Shown: positions 16,564 to 25,337, counted from the stretch's first letter. The stretch: DNA of 39,865 bases from an uncultured Chitinophagaceae bacterium (GCA_903830285.1 CAIKTE010000195.1:1-39865); one strand, 5' to 3'. Made by a program: numbers and translations. Notes: generated by a model from the letters alone, not told the origin.

Positions 16564-19500
16564 TTAAGCCTCTTTACCGTGACAGGCTTTATATTTCTTG
16601 CCGCTGCCGCAAGGACAAGGATCATTTCTTCCGATTTTTGGTCCCACTTTTATAGGCTCCTGTTTTACCGGTGCCGAAGGGTCGATATAATTATCATCAT
16701 GTCCTGCGCCATCCAATTCATCTTTTTGCGTGCGCATTTTGCTGAGATCGGTTTTTTGCTGACGGCCTTCTTTCACTTGCCCTTCATCTTCAATAGGAAT
16801 AGTTGAATGAGACAGGAACTCAACAATATCCCTGTTCACTTCACTATCCATTTGTTTGAAAAGGTTAAATGCTTCCACTTTATAGATCACTAAAGGATCC
16901 TTCTGTTCGTAAGTTGCAGTCTGCACACTTTGTTTCAAGTCATCCATCGCACGTAAATGTTCTTTCCATGCATCATCGATCAAACCCAGTGTAACATTGC
17001 GTTCCAAAGCATTGACCAATTCTGCGCCGCTGGTCGACAATGTTTTATCCATATTCGCCAATACCTGCATATTTTTTCTTCCGTCAGTAAAAGGAACGAT
17101 CACATTTTCAATATGATTGCCCTGTTTTAAACGGATATTTTTAAACACAGGTAAAGCCTTTGTTGCCAGTTCCTGTTTCTTATGCTGATAGTTCTCGATT
17201 ACTTCATCATATAATTTCTCAGCCAATTGCTGATCTGATGATTTGTTCAATTCATCAGATGTGATCTTAGTATCTGTCCCAAAATTCACTATCACTGCTA
17301 AACGGAATCCTTCATGATCATTTTGTTCTTTGAAAGAACTGATCAATCCTTCCGCAACTGAATAAAAGGCATTATCGAGATCCAATGCCAGTCTTTCGCC
17401 GAACAATGCGTGACTACGTTTGGTATAAATAACAGTACGCTGTTTATTCATCACATCATCATATTCCAGCAATCGCTTACGGATGCCGAAGTTGTTTTCT
17501 TCTACTTTTTTCTGTGCGCGTTCGATAGATTTAGTGATCATGCTATGCTGGATCACTTCACCTTCTTTGTAACCTGCAAAGTCCATCACTTTCGCAATAC
17601 GCTCACTTCCGAACATACGCATCAGATCATCTTCCAATGAAACAAAGAACATAGAAGAACCGGGATCTCCCTGACGACCTGCACGACCACGTAACTGCCT
17701 GTCCACACGACGAGACTCATGTCTTTCAGTACCCACAATTGCCAAACCACCTGATTCTTTAACACCAGGCCCGAGTTTGATATCCGTACCACGACCGGCC
17801 ATATTGGTCGCGATAGTGATGGAACCTGCAAAGCCTGCTTCAGCAACAATTTGTGCTTCACGGGCATGTTGTTTTGCATTCAATACATTATGCGGAACCT
17901 GTTTCTGGCGAAGCATCCTGCTCAGCAATTCACTCACTTCAACGGATGTTGTACCCACAAGAACAGGTCTTCCTGCATTGCGCAGTTTTGTTATTTCTTC
18001 TATTACTGCACCAAATTTTTCACGTTTGGTCTTAAATACCAGATCCTGATCATCGACACGGATACAAGGAATATTTGTTGGAATGGTTACCACGTCTAAT
18101 TTATAGATATCCCATAACTCTGATGCTTCCGTTTCTGCAGTACCCGTCATACCGCAAAGTTTATGGTACATACGGAAAAAGTTCTGCAAAGTAACAGTGG
18201 CATAGGTTTGTGTAGTTGCTTCGATCTTCACATTTTCTTTTGCTTCAATGGCCTGATGTAAACCATCGGAATAACGGCGGCCATCCAGGATACGTCCTGT
18301 TTGTTCATCCACAATTTTCACTGCTTCATCCATCACCACATACTCCACATCCTTATCAAATAAAGTATAGGCTTTTAATAATTGCTGTACCGTATGGATA
18401 CGATCTGCCTTAACAGAATAATCGTTGATGATGGATTCTTTCTGATGCAATTTATCTTCAGCCTCTAGAGCGGTATTCTTTTCAATATCACCCAATGCTA
18501 CACTGATATCAGGGATCACAAAGAAATTTGGATCTTCACCTGCTTTCGTAATGAGTTGAATTCCTTTATCAGTTAACTCAACAGAATTATTTTTTTCATC
18601 GATGTAGAAATATAATTCAGCATCAGCCTTAGGCATTTCACGTGATTGATCGGCGAGGTAATAATTTTCGGCCTTCTGCAATTTCACACGAATTCCCGGC
18701 TCACTTAAATATTTAATTAATGCTGTACTCTTCGGTAATCCGCGCTGTGCACGGAATAGAGCCAGTCCACCATCTTTAGGATCATCATTCCCTTCACCGA
18801 TCTTTTTCTTCGCTTCATTTAAGAATTGATTGGTAGCACGTTTTTGTGCTTCCACTATTTTTTCAATTCGCGGTTTCAGTTCAAAGAACTGTTCGATATT
18901 ATCTTGTCTGCCGATCGGACCGGAAATGATCAAAGGTGTTCTTGCATCATCGATCAATACACTATCTACTTCATCCACCATTGCAAAATGGTGTTTGCGT
19001 TGAACCATTTCATCCGGACTATGCACCATATTATCACGCAAATAATCAAAACCAAATTCGTTATTGGTGCCATAAGTGATATCAGCTAAATAGGCTTTGC
19101 GTCTTGCTTCACCATTGGGTTCATGCTTATCGATACAATCAACCGTCAATCCCAGCCATTCAAATAAAGTACCATTCCATTCACTATCACGTTTGGCGAG
19201 ATAATCATTCACGGTAACCACATGCACACCTTCTCCGGCCAGTGCATTGAGATAAGATGGTAATGTAGAAACCAGGGTTTTACCTTCCCCTGTTGACATT
19301 TCAGAGATCTTGCCCTGATGCAATACCACACCACCCAATAACTGCACATCATAATGCACCATGTTCCAGGTTACTTTACCACCTGCTGCAGTCCATGTAT
19401 TTTGAAAGATGGATTGATCACCATTTATTTTTACATAGTCTTTTGTTACAGAAAATTCTCTGTCGAGTTCAGTTGCTGTTGAAACCAACTCCGTATTTTC

Positions 19501-19872
19501 TTTAAACCTGCGTGCTGTTTCTTTTACCACAGCAAATGCTTCAGGCAAGATCAGATCCAGGATCACTTCGATCTGTTTATCGCGTTCTTTCTTTAATTTA
19601 TCAACTTCCTGATAAATAGCGTCTTTAGTATGAATATCGGCAGCCGGTAAATCGTCTGCTGTTTGTTGTTTTCCGGCAATTTCTGCATCAATATCTTTCA
19701 AATGTTCTTTGATGCGTTGTCTGAATTCAACGGTCTTATTCCTCAACTCGTCATTCGAAAGCTTATCATACTGCTGAAAGAATTGATTGATCTTGGCCAC
19801 ATAAGGCTGGATCTTGGCTACATCTTTCTCGCTCTTATTACCACCTAAAATCTTGGATAGAATATTCAACAT
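16564..19872 (-). CDS. secA: Preprotein translocase ATPase SecA
   Basis: The motor of the Sec pathway, pushing unfolded preproteins through SecYEG. 1102 residues, long compared with E. coli (901) but usual for Bacteroidota, which carry insertions in the nucleotide-binding domain region. Walker A is in EMSTGEGKTLVST (about residue 190), the DEAD-type box in FAMVDEVDSVLIDDART, helicase motifs in IATNMAGRGTDIKLG and RGRAGRQGDPGSS, and the C-terminal zinc motif in GRNDPCPCGSGKKYKACHG (SecB/ribosome contact). The start at 19872 has the family N terminus (MLNILSKILGG). A -7 element is seen ~95 nt upstream and a terminator directly downstream, so it is probably monocistronic. Confidence 0.98.
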   Translation of the reverse strand: MLNILSKILGGNKSEKDVAKIQPYVAKINQFFQQYDKLSNDELRNKTVEFRQRIKEHLKDIDAEIAGKQQTADDLPAADIHTKDAIYQEVDKLKKERDKQIEVILDLILPEAFAVVKETARRFKENTELVSTATELDREFSVTKDYVKINGDQSIFQNTWTAAGGKVTWNMVHYDVQLLGGVVLHQGKISEMSTGEGKTLVSTLPSYLNALAGEGVHVVTVNDYLAKRDSEWNGTLFEWLGLTVDCIDKHEPNGEARRKAYLADITYGTNNEFGFDYLRDNMVHSPDEMVQRKHHFAMVDEVDSVLIDDARTPLIISGPIGRQDNIEQFFELKPRIEKIVEAQKRATNQFLNEAKKKIGEGNDDPKDGGLALFRAQRGLPKSTALIKYLSEPGIRVKLQKAENYYLADQSREMPKADAELYFYIDEKNNSVELTDKGIQLITKAGEDPNFFVIPDISVALGDIEKNTALEAEDKLHQKESIINDYSVKADRIHTVQQLLKAYTLFDKDVEYVVMDEAVKIVDEQTGRILDGRRYSDGLHQAIEAKENVKIEATTQTYATVTLQNFFRMYHKLCGMTGTAETEASELWDIYKLDVVTIPTNIPCIRVDDQDLVFKTKREKFGAVIEEITKLRNAGRPVLVGTTSVEVSELLSRMLRQKQVPHNVLNAKQHAREAQIVAEAGFAGSITIATNMAGRGTDIKLGPGVKESGGLAIVGTERHESRRVDRQLRGRAGRQGDPGSSMFFVSLEDDLMRMFGSERIAKVMDFAGYKEGEVIQHSMITKSIERAQKKVEENNFGIRKRLLEYDDVMNKQRTVIYTKRSHALFGERLALDLDNAFYSVAEGLISSFKEQNDHEGFRLAVIVNFGTDTKITSDELNKSSDQQLAEKLYDEVIENYQHKKQELATKALPVFKNIRLKQGNHIENVIVPFTDGRKNMQVLANMDKTLSTSGAELVNALERNVTLGLIDDAWKEHLRAMDDLKQSVQTATYEQKDPLVIYKVEAFNLFKQMDSEVNRDIVEFLSHSTIPIEDEGQVKEGRQQKTDLSKMRTQKDELDGAGHDDNYIDPSAPVKQEPIKVGPKIGRNDPCPCGSGKKYKACHGKEA

Positions 19873-19966
19873 ATCATTAAGTCTGTTATATAAATAATTT
19901 GATTGCTTTTCAAAAAAGGTGCTACAAATGATTTTTCGTCAAAATGGCACTATTTTTCAAGGCCGC

Positions 19967-19974
19967 CAAAGGTA
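19967..19974 (-). promoter_or_regulatory. -7 element upstream of secA (TACCTTTG)
   Basis: Minus-strand TACCTTTG matches TAnnTTTG exactly. No well-spaced TTG is present (the nearest, at 20004-20002, is 27 nt away), so only the -7 half is supported. It would give a leader of about 90 nt. Confidence 0.45.
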
Positions 19975-20149
19975 AAGAAATTGAGCATAGAGAAACCAGA
20001 ACAATGGTTAAATAGCGGCTTTACCGATTACTTAACAGGTTTGAGAGATTTCATGGTCTGCCGATTATCGGAAGCATCCGGTTTCTGCAAAATAAACCGG
20101 TCCTCAAGGTTATGGAAGTAAAGATTGAGGTTTTGCTGTATCCTTCATA

Positions 20150-20220
20150 CCTTCTCCCTGTTTTCTTTTGGTCTTGTTCGGGTCAAGTCCACTAATTAGT
20201 GGACTTGACCCGAACAAGAT
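20150..20220 (-). repeat. Palindromic repeat element, copy A (perfect 48-bp palindrome plus tail)
   Basis: Positions 20172-20219 are a perfect palindrome of 48 bp centred at 20195/20196 (arms start TCTTGTTCGGGTCAAG, centre CACTAATTAGTG). A one-sided tail, CCTTCTCCCTGTTTTCTTTT (20150-20169), is related to the reverse complement of the tail beside the second copy at 35045-35115, so the unit is about 70 bp and the two copies are in opposite orientation. Confidence 0.85.
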
Positions 20221-20428
20221 ACGAAGAAGAGACCTGTAAATCCTTATTGTAGTAACTGAAAAAAGCGATACAATTATGCAGTTCAAACAAAATTAATTTA
20301 CAACTAACCGGTAAGCAGGGTTAAGTATGCTTCAGCAAATTAATTCCGCCAACTGGTTAGTATAATCCTTTTGCAGAAAGAATTTCCACAGATTTTACTA
20401 TGCAGATGGAATTTAGGGGCTTTTCTGT

Positions 20429-20436
20429 TACTTTTG
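20429..20436 (+). promoter_or_regulatory. -7 element upstream of atpG (TACTTTTG)
   Basis: TACTTTTG matches TAnnTTTG; no good TTG partner is seen 19-22 nt upstream. It would give an untranslated leader of about 110 nt before atpG. Confidence 0.45.
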
Positions 20437-20549
20437 CTGCCGATTAAAAAAAGTTCAAAAGTTTGTATGTTTTAGGGAATGATGAAGTAATTAAGTGTTT
20501 CGAGCTGTCCCTAAACCAATAAACCCATAAACGAATAAACTTTCTACCA

Positions 20550-21431
20550 ATGGCAGGTCAGTTAAAAGAAGTCCGTAACAGGATCAAAAGTGTTCAGGGT
20601 TCACAGCAGATTACCAAGGCGATGAAATTGGTAAGTGCCGCTAAATTGCGTAAAGCACAGGATGCCATTATTCAAATGAGACCCTATGCTAAAAAACTAC
20701 AGGAAGTACTCAGCAATATTGTAAGTAATTCTGACGGAGGCGGCGGTTTAAAACTGGCAGAAGAAAGACCCATCGAAAAGGTTTTACTGATCGTGATCAC
20801 CAGTGACAGAAGTTTGTGCGGAGCCTATAATTCAAATATCATGAAACTGGCAAAACAAACTATTTCTGATAAATATGAAGTTGCTTTCAAAAAAGGCAAT
20901 GTAACCATCTGGAATATTGGTAAAAAAGGATATGAAGGATTGACCAAAGCCGGTTATAAAACAGATGCTACTTACCGAGATATTTATTTGCATCTAAGTT
21001 TTGAAAATGTGCAGGCTGCTGCTCAAGCTGCGATGAACGCATTTGAGAATAAAGAGTTTGACGCCATTGAGATCATTTACAGTGAATTCAAGAATGCTGC
21101 TACACAACGTTTTGCAGCCGAACAATTTTTGCCTATTCCAAAAACTAAGACCATTGCAGGGGCAAAGAAATCAGATTTCATTTTTGAACCTGAAAAAGAT
21201 GCATTGATCGCAGAGTTAATGCCTAAAATACTCAACACACAATTATTCAAAGCAGTATTGGATGGCGGTGCCAGTGAACATGGTGCAAGAATGACCGCCA
21301 TGGATAAAGCAACCGAAAACGCTAACGAATTATTAAAGACCTTAAAGATATCTTATAACCGTGCAAGACAGGCTGCCATAACAACAGAGCTTACAGAAAT
21401 AGTAAGCGGGGCTGCTGCATTGCAGGGATAG
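20550..21431 (+). CDS. atpG: F-type ATP synthase gamma subunit
   Basis: The central rotor stalk of F1, coupling rotation to ATP synthesis at the cytoplasmic side of the inner membrane. 293 residues, normal length. The N-terminal helix KEVRNRIKSVQGSQQITKAMKLVSAAKLRKAQ and the C-terminal helix with EHGARMTAMDKATENANELLK and YNRARQAAITTELTEIVSGAAAL are the signature coiled-coil halves; the middle Rossmann-like part has VITSDRSLCGAYNSN. Unlike common ATP synthase operons, no atpA or atpD lies next to it: upstream is a long spacer and divergent secA, downstream scpB. Confidence 0.98.
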   Translation: MAGQLKEVRNRIKSVQGSQQITKAMKLVSAAKLRKAQDAIIQMRPYAKKLQEVLSNIVSNSDGGGGLKLAEERPIEKVLLIVITSDRSLCGAYNSNIMKLAKQTISDKYEVAFKKGNVTIWNIGKKGYEGLTKAGYKTDATYRDIYLHLSFENVQAAAQAAMNAFENKEFDAIEIIYSEFKNAATQRFAAEQFLPIPKTKTIAGAKKSDFIFEPEKDALIAELMPKILNTQLFKAVLDGGASEHGARMTAMDKATENANELLKTLKISYNRARQAAITTELTEIVSGAAALQG

Positions 21432-21488
21432 AACCCCATCCCCCAAAGGGGTATGATATTTATTAACTTGAAACTTTAAACCTAAGAC

Positions 21489-22256
21489 TTGGAACTTTCT
21501 GCCATTATACCACATATTGAAGTACTAATTTTTGCCAGTGAAAAACCATTGACCGGTTTGGAGATCGTGGAACTGATCAACAATGCTTTTGGTTTTATGG
21601 AAGAACGTGTTTCATTGGATCAGGTAGAAAGCTGTCTCGAAGGCATCCATGAGAAATATGCTTCTGAATTCTACCCTTTTGAAGTAAAAGAAAGCGGTGG
21701 CGGATGGCAATTCCTCACCAAGAAAGATTTTCACAAGACCATTACACAACTAAATGGCGATAAATTCCTGAAACGCCTGTCCAATGCCGCTTTGGAAACA
21801 TTGGCCATCATCGCTTATAAACAACCCATCACCAAGGGTGAGATAGAATCTATCCGTGGCGTGAACAGCGATTACAGTGTTCAGAAATTATTGGAAAAAG
21901 AGCTCATCATCATTGCCGGCAGAAATGAAAAAATGCCGGGCCATCCTTTAGTATATACCACTTCTAAAAACTTCATGGATTATTTCGGTATCAATACCAC
22001 CGAAGATCTGCCTAAGATCAGAGAAGTATTGGCGGAACAGATGATCGAAGGGACCATCATTAATCCCGAAGATTTTACCAGTAATACAGAATTGCCTTTT
22101 GAAGAAGAAACAACTGAAGAAAGAATCGTTGTCGAAGAACCAATTGAAGAAACAATCATTGTTGAAGAAACCGTGATCGAGATCAATGAAGAAGGTGAAC
22201 TGATCGAAAATAAAGACGAACAAGAACAGGAAGACAAAAGCTCCACTCCAGAATAA
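21489..22256 (+). CDS. scpB: Segregation and condensation protein ScpB
   Basis: Kleisin-associated winged-helix subunit of the SMC-ScpAB condensin that organises the chromosome. Residues ~1-175 are the two winged helices: IPHIEVLIFASEKPLTG, FLKRLSNAALETLAIIAYKQPITKGEIE and IRGVNSDYSVQKLLEKELI are family motifs. Residues ~200-255 form a Glu-rich tail with near-repeats (EEPIEET, VEETVIE), unusual but common as low-complexity ends. The start must be TTG at 21489: an in-frame stop lies at 21483-21485, and the next ATG is far inside the first domain. It is 57 nt after atpG and may be cotranscribed; scpA is not in the window. Confidence 0.93.
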   Translation: MELSAIIPHIEVLIFASEKPLTGLEIVELINNAFGFMEERVSLDQVESCLEGIHEKYASEFYPFEVKESGGGWQFLTKKDFHKTITQLNGDKFLKRLSNAALETLAIIAYKQPITKGEIESIRGVNSDYSVQKLLEKELIIIAGRNEKMPGHPLVYTTSKNFMDYFGINTTEDLPKIREVLAEQMIEGTIINPEDFTSNTELPFEEETTEERIVVEEPIEETIIVEETVIEINEEGELIENKDEQEQEDKSSTPE

Positions 22257-22280
22257 ACTTACCTTAAATAAGTTGATGTA

Positions 22281-22313
22281 TTGCAGCAGTAAATAGAGAT
22301 ACTGTTATCTTCG
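22281..22313 (+). promoter_or_regulatory. Promoter of lysA (TTG-22-TATCTTCG)
   Basis: TTG (22281-22283), 22 nt, then TATCTTCG (22306-22313), one base from TAnnTTTG, with exactly 4 nt between it and the lysA ATG. Transcription would start at or next to the ATG, giving a leaderless or nearly leaderless mRNA. Confidence 0.6.
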
Positions 22314-22317
22314 CAAC

Positions 22318-23532
22318 ATGTCAGAAAGTTTATCCCTGCAACAATTAAAAGAAGCGGCCGAACAATTCGGTACGCCATTGTATGTGTATCATGCAGAAAA
22401 AATTACAGAGCAATACCAAAAACTGCAAACTGCTTTTTCAAGGTCGGATGTACAAATATTTTATGCCTGCAAAGCATTAACAAATATCAATGTCCTGAAA
22501 CATGTAAGATCTTTGGGATCCAATATTGACTGCAGCTCCATCAATGAAGTAAAACTCTCACTGCATGCAGGTTTTACGCCCAACAGGATCTTATACACTT
22601 CAAACGGAATTGCATTCGATGAAATTGAAGAAGCAAAAGAGCTGGGTGTTCATATCAACATAGATTCACTTTCTAATTTAGAAAAGTTCGGGAAAAAGTT
22701 CGGACACAGTTATCCTGTAGGCATTCGTTTACGACCGAATATTTTAGCGGGTGGTAATTTAAAAATATCAACAGGTCATGATAAAAGTAAATTCGGAATA
22801 CCGATTGATCAGATCGATAAGATCTTATCGCTTGTTACAACATATAATTTATTGATCAAGGACCTCCATATCCATACCGGCAGCGAAATAAAAGATGTGG
22901 AAGTTTTTGTGAAAGGAATTGAAGTGCTTTTTGATATTATTCCAAAGTTTCAGGAACTTGAATTCATTGATCTTGGAGGTGGCTTTAAAGTACCATATAA
23001 AGATGGCGATGCAGAAACGGATATTGAATTATTGGCAGCCAAAGTGAAAGAGGCTTTTGACAGACATCCCAACCCCAATGGTAAATCTTTGCAGGTTTGG
23101 TTTGAGCCTGGTAAATACCTGGTGAGTGAATGCGGCTATTTGATCACACAAGTGAATGTACTCAAAGAGAGTACTGCAACTGTTTTTGCGGGAGTAAACA
23201 GCGGCTTCAACCATTTGATACGACCCATGTTCTACGATTCTTATCATCGTATCAAAAACATCAGCAATCCTGATGGGGAAGAAAAAAAATATTCTGTTGT
23301 TGGAAATATTTGCGAGACGGACACTTTTGCATGGGACAGGAAACTGAATGAAGTAAGAGAAGGTGATTATCTTGTTTTTTATAATGCCGGTGCTTATGGT
23401 TTTGAAATGAGCAGCAATTTTAACAGCAGGTATAAACCCGCTGAAGTATTATTTAAAGAGGGCAAGATGCATTTAATAAGAAGAAGAGATACATTTGATG
23501 ACCTGTTGAAAAATCAGACAGAAGTTTTATAA
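22318..23532 (+). CDS. lysA: Diaminopimelate decarboxylase LysA
   Basis: PLP enzyme of the alanine-racemase fold that makes lysine from meso-diaminopimelate, the last step of lysine synthesis. 404 residues. The PLP Lys is in FYACKALTN (about residue 53); LHIHTGSEI, FIDLGGGFKVPY and WFEPGKYLVSECG are cofactor and substrate contacts. The CESxD-like element is NICETDTFAWDR, and the closing motif is YNAGAYGFEMSSNFNSRYKPAEVL. The variant CETDTF differs from the common CESGD but the rest is canonical for LysA. It has its own promoter and is followed 31 nt later by the MlaF gene. Confidence 0.94.
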   Translation: MSESLSLQQLKEAAEQFGTPLYVYHAEKITEQYQKLQTAFSRSDVQIFYACKALTNINVLKHVRSLGSNIDCSSINEVKLSLHAGFTPNRILYTSNGIAFDEIEEAKELGVHINIDSLSNLEKFGKKFGHSYPVGIRLRPNILAGGNLKISTGHDKSKFGIPIDQIDKILSLVTTYNLLIKDLHIHTGSEIKDVEVFVKGIEVLFDIIPKFQELEFIDLGGGFKVPYKDGDAETDIELLAAKVKEAFDRHPNPNGKSLQVWFEPGKYLVSECGYLITQVNVLKESTATVFAGVNSGFNHLIRPMFYDSYHRIKNISNPDGEEKKYSVVGNICETDTFAWDRKLNEVREGDYLVFYNAGAYGFEMSSNFNSRYKPAEVLFKEGKMHLIRRRDTFDDLLKNQTEVL

Positions 23533-23563
23533 CTAAAATACTGCCCTCAGGGGAAAAAGGTTA

Positions 23564-24346
23564 ATGATCGAAATACGAAACATAAAAAAATCATTTGGAG
23601 AACGGGTGATACTGGAAGACATCAGTGCAGTGATGGAAGCCGGTAAATGTAATTTGATCATTGGAACAAGTGGTAGTGGTAAAACGGTATTGACAAAATG
23701 TATAGTTGGATTGTTTCAACCCGATGAAGGTGATATTTTGTATCATGGCGAAAGCATGTTGAAGATGGATAAGCACGAACGCAAAGCTTTACGTCAGCAG
23801 ATCGGTATGTTGTTCCAGGGCTCTGCCCTGTTTGATTCGATGACCGTTGAACAGAATGTTCGCTTTCCGTTGGATATGTTTACCAACTGGACATTGGCAG
23901 AAAGAATGAAACGTGTGAATGAAGTTTTGGAAAGAGTGAATTTAAAAGATGCCAATCAAAAATATCCTGCAGAAATAAGTGGTGGTATGAAGAAACGTGT
24001 GGGTATTGCAAGGGCCATTGTATTGAATCCAAAATATTTATTTTGTGATGAACCCAATTCGGGTCTCGATCCGCAAACCTCTTTATTGATCGATAAATTG
24101 ATCAAAGAAATAACGAACGAGTTTCAGATAACTACGATCGTTGTTACCCATGATATGAATAGTGTGATGGAAATTGGTGATCATATTGTTTATCTGCATA
24201 ATGGCCGTAAACAATGGGAAGGAACTAATAAAGACATTATTTTTAGTAAGGATGAGTTATTAAACAGCTTCATATTTGCTTCTGAATTCCTACAAGATGC
24301 CAAACAAATGCGCATGATGGAAGCAAATGATCTTAAACATACTTAA
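23564..24346 (+). CDS. mlaF: MlaF-type ABC transporter ATPase
   Basis: 260-residue ATPase of the lipid-transport (Mla/Ttg2A) type. Walker A is GTSGSGKT (residues ~34-41), Q-loop in MLFQGSALFDSMTVEQNV (the FDSMTV stretch is characteristic of MlaF), signature ISGGMKKRVGIARA, Walker B YLFCDEPNSGLDP and switch His in VVTHDM. It would pair with an MlaE permease, most likely that at 7031-7774, to move phospholipid at the inner membrane. The separation from the permease gene and the lack of an MCE gene are unusual. It probably shares the lysA transcript (31-nt gap). Confidence 0.92.
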   Translation: MIEIRNIKKSFGERVILEDISAVMEAGKCNLIIGTSGSGKTVLTKCIVGLFQPDEGDILYHGESMLKMDKHERKALRQQIGMLFQGSALFDSMTVEQNVRFPLDMFTNWTLAERMKRVNEVLERVNLKDANQKYPAEISGGMKKRVGIARAIVLNPKYLFCDEPNSGLDPQTSLLIDKLIKEITNEFQITTIVVTHDMNSVMEIGDHIVYLHNGRKQWEGTNKDIIFSKDELLNSFIFASEFLQDAKQMRMMEANDLKHT

Positions 24347-24403
24347 TTCGTGGCATGGTTATAGACTCATGGTAATAATTGAATTCATTTCAAATATTAA
24401 ACC

Positions 24404-24700
24404 ATGAAAAAAATTGCACTCATTGCTTTTGGAGCATTCATTACATTCAACACAATTGCTCAAAGCCCAGTGGTTAAGAGCCAGTTAAAGGAAGTCAAAA
24501 CAGATAAAAAAGAGCTAAAAGAAGAAAGAGCTGAAAGGAATACTAAGATAGCTCATGGAAAAACCAAATCTGCCAAACATGATCAAAAAGAGATCAATTC
24601 AGAAAGAAAAGACTTAAACGCCACAAAGAAATCGTTAAAAAATGAAGGTGTAGAAAAGCCTGTTTCAAAAGCAACAGGTAAGCCATCCATTAATAATTAG
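24404..24700 (+). CDS. Small secreted Lys/Glu-rich protein, unknown function
   Basis: 98 residues: a clear signal peptide (MKKIALIAFGAFITFNTIAQ) and a mature part made almost entirely of Lys, Glu, Asp, Arg, Asn and Ser, with repeated KxxKKExKEER / KEINSERKDLNATKKSLK words. A heptad-like helix or disordered polyampholyte is likely; there is no Cys and little hydrophobic core. I recognise no family. It has its own intrinsic terminator directly downstream and is therefore probably a real short transcript. A cell-envelope or stress-protective role would be speculation. Confidence 0.7.
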   Translation: MKKIALIAFGAFITFNTIAQSPVVKSQLKEVKTDKKELKEERAERNTKIAHGKTKSAKHDQKEINSERKDLNATKKSLKNEGVEKPVSKATGKPSINN

Positions 24701-24718
24701 GTTGTTTTTTCTAATAAG

Positions 24719-24754
24719 ACTGTCAATCATTTACTTTTATTGACAGTTTTTTTG
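24719..24754 (+). terminator. Intrinsic terminator after the 98-aa gene
   Basis: ACTGTCAAT (24719-24727) pairs perfectly with ATTGACAGT (24739-24747), loop 11 nt, followed by a run of T on the plus strand. It separates the small gene from the thioredoxin-like gene. Confidence 0.85.
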
Positions 24755-24785
24755 TTTACGCAATAAGAACAATTAATTTTAAATC

Positions 24786-25289
24786 ATGAAAAGAGTTTTT
24801 ATCCTTTTGTTGATTTTGACTGCTGTTCCGTTTATTGCATACGAACAAACTCAGATTGCGCCTCAGCCTGCTTATCTGAAAGACCCAACCATCCCATCCT
24901 TTAAAGTATTTACTTGCCCCGACAGTGTATTATTCACCAAAGAAGATCTTCCTAAAGGAGTACCTGTTGTGATCATTTATTTCGCCCCGGATTGCGGTCA
25001 TTGCCAATACGAGGCCAAAGAGATCGTTCATAACATGGGTAAGTTGGAAAATGCTTTTTTTCTATGGGTGGCTTTTCGTCCCATGAACGAAATAACTGAA
25101 TTCGGGAAAAAATATGAGTTGGAAAAATACGGCAATATCAAACTGTCAAGAGATCCTAAATATTTTATCCCTTCCTTTTTTAAAGTAGAGTTTACACCAT
25201 TCATTGCTGTATATGACAGTCATGGGGCTTTTAAAAAAGAATTCCGGATGGGTGCCAAGCCCGAAGAATTGATCGAAGCCATTAAATAA
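24786..25289 (+). CDS. Periplasmic thioredoxin-like (TlpA/redoxin) protein
   Basis: 167 residues with a signal peptide (MKRVFILLLILTAVPFIAYEQ) and a thioredoxin-like domain. The active site is FAPDCGHCQYEAKEI (CGHC, as in DsbA/PDI), and the cis-Pro segment is VEFTPFIAVYDSHG. It is predicted to reduce or shuffle disulfides in the periplasm; TlpA-like proteins in Bacteroidota often serve cytochrome maturation or envelope proteins, but the partner is unknown here. It sits between two terminator-bounded units, upstream of mdh (97 nt). Confidence 0.85.
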   Translation: MKRVFILLLILTAVPFIAYEQTQIAPQPAYLKDPTIPSFKVFTCPDSVLFTKEDLPKGVPVVIIYFAPDCGHCQYEAKEIVHNMGKLENAFFLWVAFRPMNEITEFGKKYELEKYGNIKLSRDPKYFIPSFFKVEFTPFIAVYDSHGAFKKEFRMGAKPEELIEAIK

Positions 25290-25337
25290 CTGACGCAAAT
25301 CATCATTCCATAACCTTCGTTGCATTGAAATTGGCTT

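Larger units (their letters stand above)
19873..20549. other. 677-bp divergent spacer between secA and atpG
   Basis: The longest non-coding stretch of the window. It holds the secA -7 element, a palindromic repeat element (20150-20220), a weak ACTAACC/GGTTAGT inverted repeat (about 20303-20360) and the atpG -7 element. A 72-codon frame at 19903-20121 has no family-like content and overlaps the secA promoter, so I do not call it. No RNA gene was recognised. Confidence 0.6.

Noticed and set aside
17410-18099. Several antisense frames inside secA
   Set aside because: They are shadows of the conserved SecA reading frame; their residues follow from SecA codon choice and show no independent domain.
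19903-20121. 72-codon plus-strand frame between secA and atpG
   Set aside because: It overlaps the secA -7 element, has no family-like composition and no recognisable domain; it looks like a chance frame in spacer DNA.
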